Below the pieces are notes generated by a model, which searched no databases, was not told the DNA's origin, and worked only from the letters and a program-made list of their open reading frames with translations. 64,000 nt of DNA from Geothrix rubra. GTDB taxonomy: Bacteria; Acidobacteriota; Holophagae; Holophagales; Holophagaceae. Shown in pieces: positions 60,830-64,000 of this stretch (position 1 is its first letter; each line of letters begins with the position of its first letter). A program made the translations under genes and the position numbers. The stretch spans positions 62,001 to 126,000 of the forward strand of contig NZ_BSDD01000004.1 of the NCBI RefSeq assembly GCF_030268065.1, read 5' to 3'.

Positions 60830-61970
60830 CGGGAAGTCCTTCGCCGTTCTCGGCCTCTTCGACAGCCCCGACGCCCTCATGGGGGCCATCCCCAAGGTGC
60901 GCGGGAAGCAGCTCGGCACCCTCGAGGCCTACACGCCCTATCCGATCCACGGGATCGACGACGCCCTGGGCCTCCGCCGGTCGCCCCTGGGCGGCATGGT
61001 GCTGGTCATGGGCATCCTGGGGGCCATCACCGCCTTCGGCTTCGAATACTGGATCAGCGCCATCGACTACCCCATCGTGACCGGCGGCAAGGCGCCCTCC
61101 TCCTGGGAGGCCTTCGTCCCCATCATGTTCGAGGTGACGGTGCTCTTCGCCACCTTCACGGCGGGCCTGGGCATGCTGCTGCTCCTGAACAAGCTGCCCT
61201 TCTTCGGCCACCCGGTCCTCTCCTCGGATGCCATGAAGGCCATCACCCGCGACCGCTATGCCCTAGCCATCGAGTCCGAGGGCGAGGGCTTCGACGCCGA
61301 GGCGGCCAAGGCGGCCCTGCTGGCGGCCGGTGCCACGCAGATCGAGGTCCTGCCGGAGCCGGACCGCGGGCCCTTCCTCTCCGCCGACTACATCCTCCGT
61401 GTGGCAGGCGGCATCTTCGCCGCCTGCGTGGTGGCCGGGCTGGCGATGTTCGGGGCCGTGAAGCTCTTCCCCGTGCTGGCCCCCATGTCCCACATGGAGG
61501 ACCAGCCCCGGCTGAACGCCCAGAAGGCCGATCCCTTCTTCAAGGACGGCTTCGGCATGCGGATGCCCGTGGCCGGCACCGTCGCCCGCGGCTATCTGCC
61601 CCTGGGCGTGGCCTCCCAGGACGAGGCCGCCAGCCTGGTGAACCCCCTGCCCCGCTCCCCCGAAGTGCTGGCCATGGGCAAGAAGATCTTCCACAACCGC
61701 TGCGAGCTCTGCCACGGCGCCCTCGGGAATGGCGTGCCGACCCTCACGGCGGCCTACGGCGCCAAGCCCGCGAACCTCCAGGCCCAGCAGTTCCGGGACT
61801 ACCCCGACGGCAAGATCTTCTGGGTCATCACCATGGGCAAGAACGCCATGCCCTCCCACGCCGCGGACCTCACGGAGACTCAGCGCTGGGCGGTGGTGGA
61901 CTACGTGCGCGCCCTGCAGCGCGCCCAGAACGCCACGGACCAGGATGTGAAGGAGGCGGGCGCCCGATGA
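60822..61970 (+). CDS. ActD-ActE fusion: DUF3341 membrane subunit joined to monohaem cytochrome c
   Basis: 382 residues. N-terminal about 180 residues are ActD (DUF3341): FAVLGLFDSPDALMGAI, two TM helices (GGMVLVMGILGAITAFGF; VTVLFATFTAGLGMLLLL) and the conserved cytosolic end TQIEVLPEP. A third TM helix follows at about 190-215, then ActE-like periplasmic segments (MRMPVAGTVARGYLPLG) and a cytochrome c domain with haem site CELCH (Cys294) and distal Met in AMPSHAADLTE. In the best-studied complexes ActD and ActE are separate proteins and ActE is a lipoprotein; here one chain carries both. Confidence 0.88.
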
Positions 61971-63118
61971 GCCAGCAGAACCGATCGACCACCAACCTCC
62001 TGCGGGGGACCCTGGCCATCGGCGCCGTGGGCGTCGTGGCGGCCTTCCTGAAGGCCAGCCCCGAGCGCTTCTGGGCCAACTGGCTGCTCTGGTTCGTCCT
62101 CCTCTTCACTGTGGGCGTGGGGGCCCTCTTCCTCGTGGCCCTGGAGCACCTGGTGAACGCCAAGTGGAGCGTGCCCATCCGCCGCATCCCCGAGCGCATC
62201 GCCACCCTGCTCATCCCCGTGGTGCCCATCGGCCTCCTCGCCATCGGCGCCCTGCCGGTGCTCTTCCCCGGCACCCGGCCCGAGGCCCTCCACAACAAGA
62301 TCCTGGCCGGCAAGGCCTTCTGGCTGAGCCTGCCCTTCGTCTCCGTCCGCACCGTGCTCGTGATGGCCCTGCTCATCCTGGGGCTGGCGGTGCTGGTGGG
62401 CGGCTCGCTGAAGCAGGACCAGACGAAGGATCCCGCCTTCAACATCCGGGCCCGCAAGTTCGCGCCGGCCTTCATGGCCATCTTCGCCCTCGCCATCACC
62501 CTCGTGGCCTTCGACTGGATCTCCGGCCTCACGCCCGAGTGGTACAGCGACATCTTCGGCGTCTACCTCTTCGCCGGCGCCTTCCTGGGCGGACTGGCCG
62601 CCACCTCCCTGGCCGTGCTGCACCTCAAGGACCAGGACCGCCTCGAGGGCGTCCGCAAGGACCACCTCTACAACCTGGGCGGCTTCCTCTTCGCCTTCAC
62701 GGTGTTCTGGTCCTACATCGGCTTCGCCCAGTACATGCTGATGTGGTACGCCAACCTGCCCGACGAGGTCGTCTACTTCCAGACCCGGCTGACCGGCGGC
62801 TGGCACGTTGTGACGGTCCTGCTCGCCTTCCTCCACTTCGTGATGCCCTTCTTCGCCCTGGTCACCCGGGACGCCAAGGGCGACGGCTCCCGGCTCCGCC
62901 GCGTGGCCGTCCTGATGCTGGCGGCCCACATCCTGGACATCTACTGGCTGATCTTCCCCATCCTCCCCGGCGGTCCGCACTTCTCCTGGCCCGAGGCCAG
63001 CTTCGCCCTCCTGTTCCTGAGCGGCGCCCTCCTCTGGGTGCGCGGCGCCCAGCAGAAGGGCGAGGACATGCCGGTCGGTGACCCCTTCCTGAAGGAAGGG
63101 CTGGAGTTCCGTCTATGA
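61967..63118 (+). CDS. actF: Alternative complex III membrane subunit ActF
   Basis: 383 residues, ten TM helices, no haem or Cys motif. A shorter relative of NrfD: LLWFVLLFTVGVGALFLVAL, RIPERIATLLIPVVPIGLLAIG, FDWISGLTPEWYSDIFGVYLF, FSYIGFAQYML-like (FWSYIGFAQYMLMWYANLPDE), DIYWLIFPILP. This is the ActF pattern of the quinol:cytochrome c oxidoreductase quinone-binding subunit 2. ATGA overlap with the previous and next genes. Confidence 0.92.
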   Translation: MSQQNRSTTNLLRGTLAIGAVGVVAAFLKASPERFWANWLLWFVLLFTVGVGALFLVALEHLVNAKWSVPIRRIPERIATLLIPVVPIGLLAIGALPVLFPGTRPEALHNKILAGKAFWLSLPFVSVRTVLVMALLILGLAVLVGGSLKQDQTKDPAFNIRARKFAPAFMAIFALAITLVAFDWISGLTPEWYSDIFGVYLFAGAFLGGLAATSLAVLHLKDQDRLEGVRKDHLYNLGGFLFAFTVFWSYIGFAQYMLMWYANLPDEVVYFQTRLTGGWHVVTVLLAFLHFVMPFFALVTRDAKGDGSRLRRVAVLMLAAHILDIYWLIFPILPGGPHFSWPEASFALLFLSGALLWVRGAQQKGEDMPVGDPFLKEGLEFRL

Positions 63119-64000
63119 TCGACAAGTACGTCTCCCCCTCCGAACTCAAGCGCCTGATCTCGGCCCTGCTCGTGGTGGCTGGATTCATCGCCATCATGGC
63201 CCTCTTCGGGTTCCTGGTCGTGCCGGGCACCCGCAACGTCAACGTGCCCGAGGAGGCCGCCGCCGTGGAGGCCCCCCAGGGCGAGACCGGGTGGCTGGAT
63301 CCCACGGACTACCCCGCCACGGCCCAGGTGGTCCTGCCGCCCATCGACCCCAGGACCGTGATGACGCCCAATCCCGAGCTGATGACCCGCGGGAAGGCGA
63401 TCTTCGCCCAGACCTGCGCCACCTGCCATGGACCGGACGGCAAGGGCAACGGCCCCGGCGGCGCCGGCCTCAACCCCAAGCCCCGCAACTTCACGCAGCA
63501 GGCGGGGTGGACCAACGGCTACCGCATCGAGAACATCTACAAGACGCTCGACGAAGGCGTGAAGGGCACGGGCATGGTGTCCTACAACTACCTCAGCAAG
63601 AAGGACCGCATGGCCCTGGTGCATGTGGTGCAGTCCCTCGGCGCCTTCGACCACGGGCCGGAGGACCCCAAGGCCCTCGAGGCCCTCGCGAAGCTCTTCG
63701 CCAGCGCCGGGGAGACCATCCCCAACAAGGTGCCCGTGGCCTTCGCCGAGAAGCGGATCGAGGCGGAGTTCCACCCCGCCCCGGCCCTCCCGGACGTGTC
63801 GAAGAACCCGGCCCTGCGGGAGTCCGTCCTGGATCCCGCCCGCGCCGCCCAGACCCTGGCCGGGATCCCCCGCTGGCGCGAGGACGACAAGGCCTTTGCC
63901 GCAGCCGTGGCCGCCGGCGTCCCCGGCAACGGGTTCGCCCCCGCGGTGGTGACCTACGCCCCGGCGCAGTGGAAGGAACTCCAGTCCGCCCTGACGGGCC
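63115..64000 (+). CDS. Membrane-anchored monohaem cytochrome c (3' end beyond the window)
   Basis: 295 residues visible. Short cytosolic N-terminus, one TM helix (SALLVVAGFIAIMALFGFLV), a Pro-rich linker, then a class I cytochrome c domain: CATCHGPDGKGNGPGG (Cys101), PRNFTQQAGW, and GMVSYNYLSKKDRMALVHVV with the Met ligand. A further C-terminal stretch of more than 100 residues has no haem motif yet. ATG overlaps the actF stop. Likely the electron acceptor passing from the Act complex to a terminal oxidase whose genes would follow beyond the window. Confidence 0.85.
   Translation, partial: MIDKYVSPSELKRLISALLVVAGFIAIMALFGFLVVPGTRNVNVPEEAAAVEAPQGETGWLDPTDYPATAQVVLPPIDPRTVMTPNPELMTRGKAIFAQTCATCHGPDGKGNGPGGAGLNPKPRNFTQQAGWTNGYRIENIYKTLDEGVKGTGMVSYNYLSKKDRMALVHVVQSLGAFDHGPEDPKALEALAKLFASAGETIPNKVPVAFAEKRIEAEFHPAPALPDVSKNPALRESVLDPARAAQTLAGIPRWREDDKAFAAAVAAGVPGNGFAPAVVTYAPAQWKELQSALTG

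Overview
The window is a single, gene-dense, GC-rich chromosomal segment. The gene content points to Acidobacteriota of the Holophagae (Geothrix/Holophaga-like). The evidence is an alternative complex III (Act) operon, a YfiR/TonB-receptor/kinase cluster, very large PAS kinases, a PPi-type phosphofructokinase and an abundance of RND, OPT and TonB systems. That assignment is inference from gene content; no rRNA, tRNA, CRISPR array or intact mobile element was seen.

Layout. 1-4602: a CHASE8-type hybrid histidine kinase (cut by the window edge) and a YfiR-like periplasmic protein, divergent from a TonB-dependent receptor. 4599-10748: folD facing the rimP-nusA-infB translation/transcription operon, which ends in a clear intrinsic terminator. 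10789-13466: hpd (tyrosine catabolism) with two palindromic sites upstream, a curious in-frame duplication of its 3' end, a palindromic intergenic repeat, and a PPi-dependent phosphofructokinase. 13463-16438: a lipoprotein, a GspG-like pseudopilin, a DUF4149 membrane protein, a tiny Cys-rich protein and an AraC regulator. 16483-21300: a MarR-RND permease-adaptor efflux operon with a MarR-like operator on the marR start. 21342-25828: hflX, a PilZ protein with a degenerate receiver domain, and a LolC/E-LolD type ABC transporter. 25825-31408: a three-gene overlapping sensory operon (PAS kinase, response regulator, hybrid kinase). 31423-33434: a beta-hydroxyacid dehydrogenase, YceI and RuvX. 33472-39918: a GMC oxidoreductase and ogt leading into murB-ftsQ-ftsA-ftsZ, a shortened dcw cluster. 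39933-40718: an AT-rich insert with a GIY-YIG nuclease. 40719-44540: a P2-type cation ATPase facing a fatty-acid desaturase. 44609-47857: clpS-clpA-aat, an N-degron pathway in one operon. 47918-50562: repeats, a PqqD-like protein and an OPT transporter. 50793-55179: a patatin lipoprotein, then an RNA methyltransferase-lnt-acetyltransferase-maf run with overlapping starts. 55180-64000: a long regulatory region followed by the Act operon (pentahaem ActA, a small new ORF, ActB, ActC, an ActD-ActE fusion, ActF) and a membrane-anchored cytochrome c cut by the window end.

How the genes work together. The Act operon oxidises quinol and passes electrons to cytochrome c. A CRP-type palindrome (GTGAC-N4-GTCAC) lies upstream of the Act operon and a second copy lies upstream of hpd, suggesting shared control of respiration and aromatic catabolism. 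YfiR plus a CHASE8 sensor kinase looks like a YfiBNR-type periplasmic switch re-wired to a phosphorelay. Promoters in this genome appear to use a TANNNT (often TANNCT) -10 box. In four genes this box sits exactly 6 nt before the ATG, which suggests leaderless transcripts.
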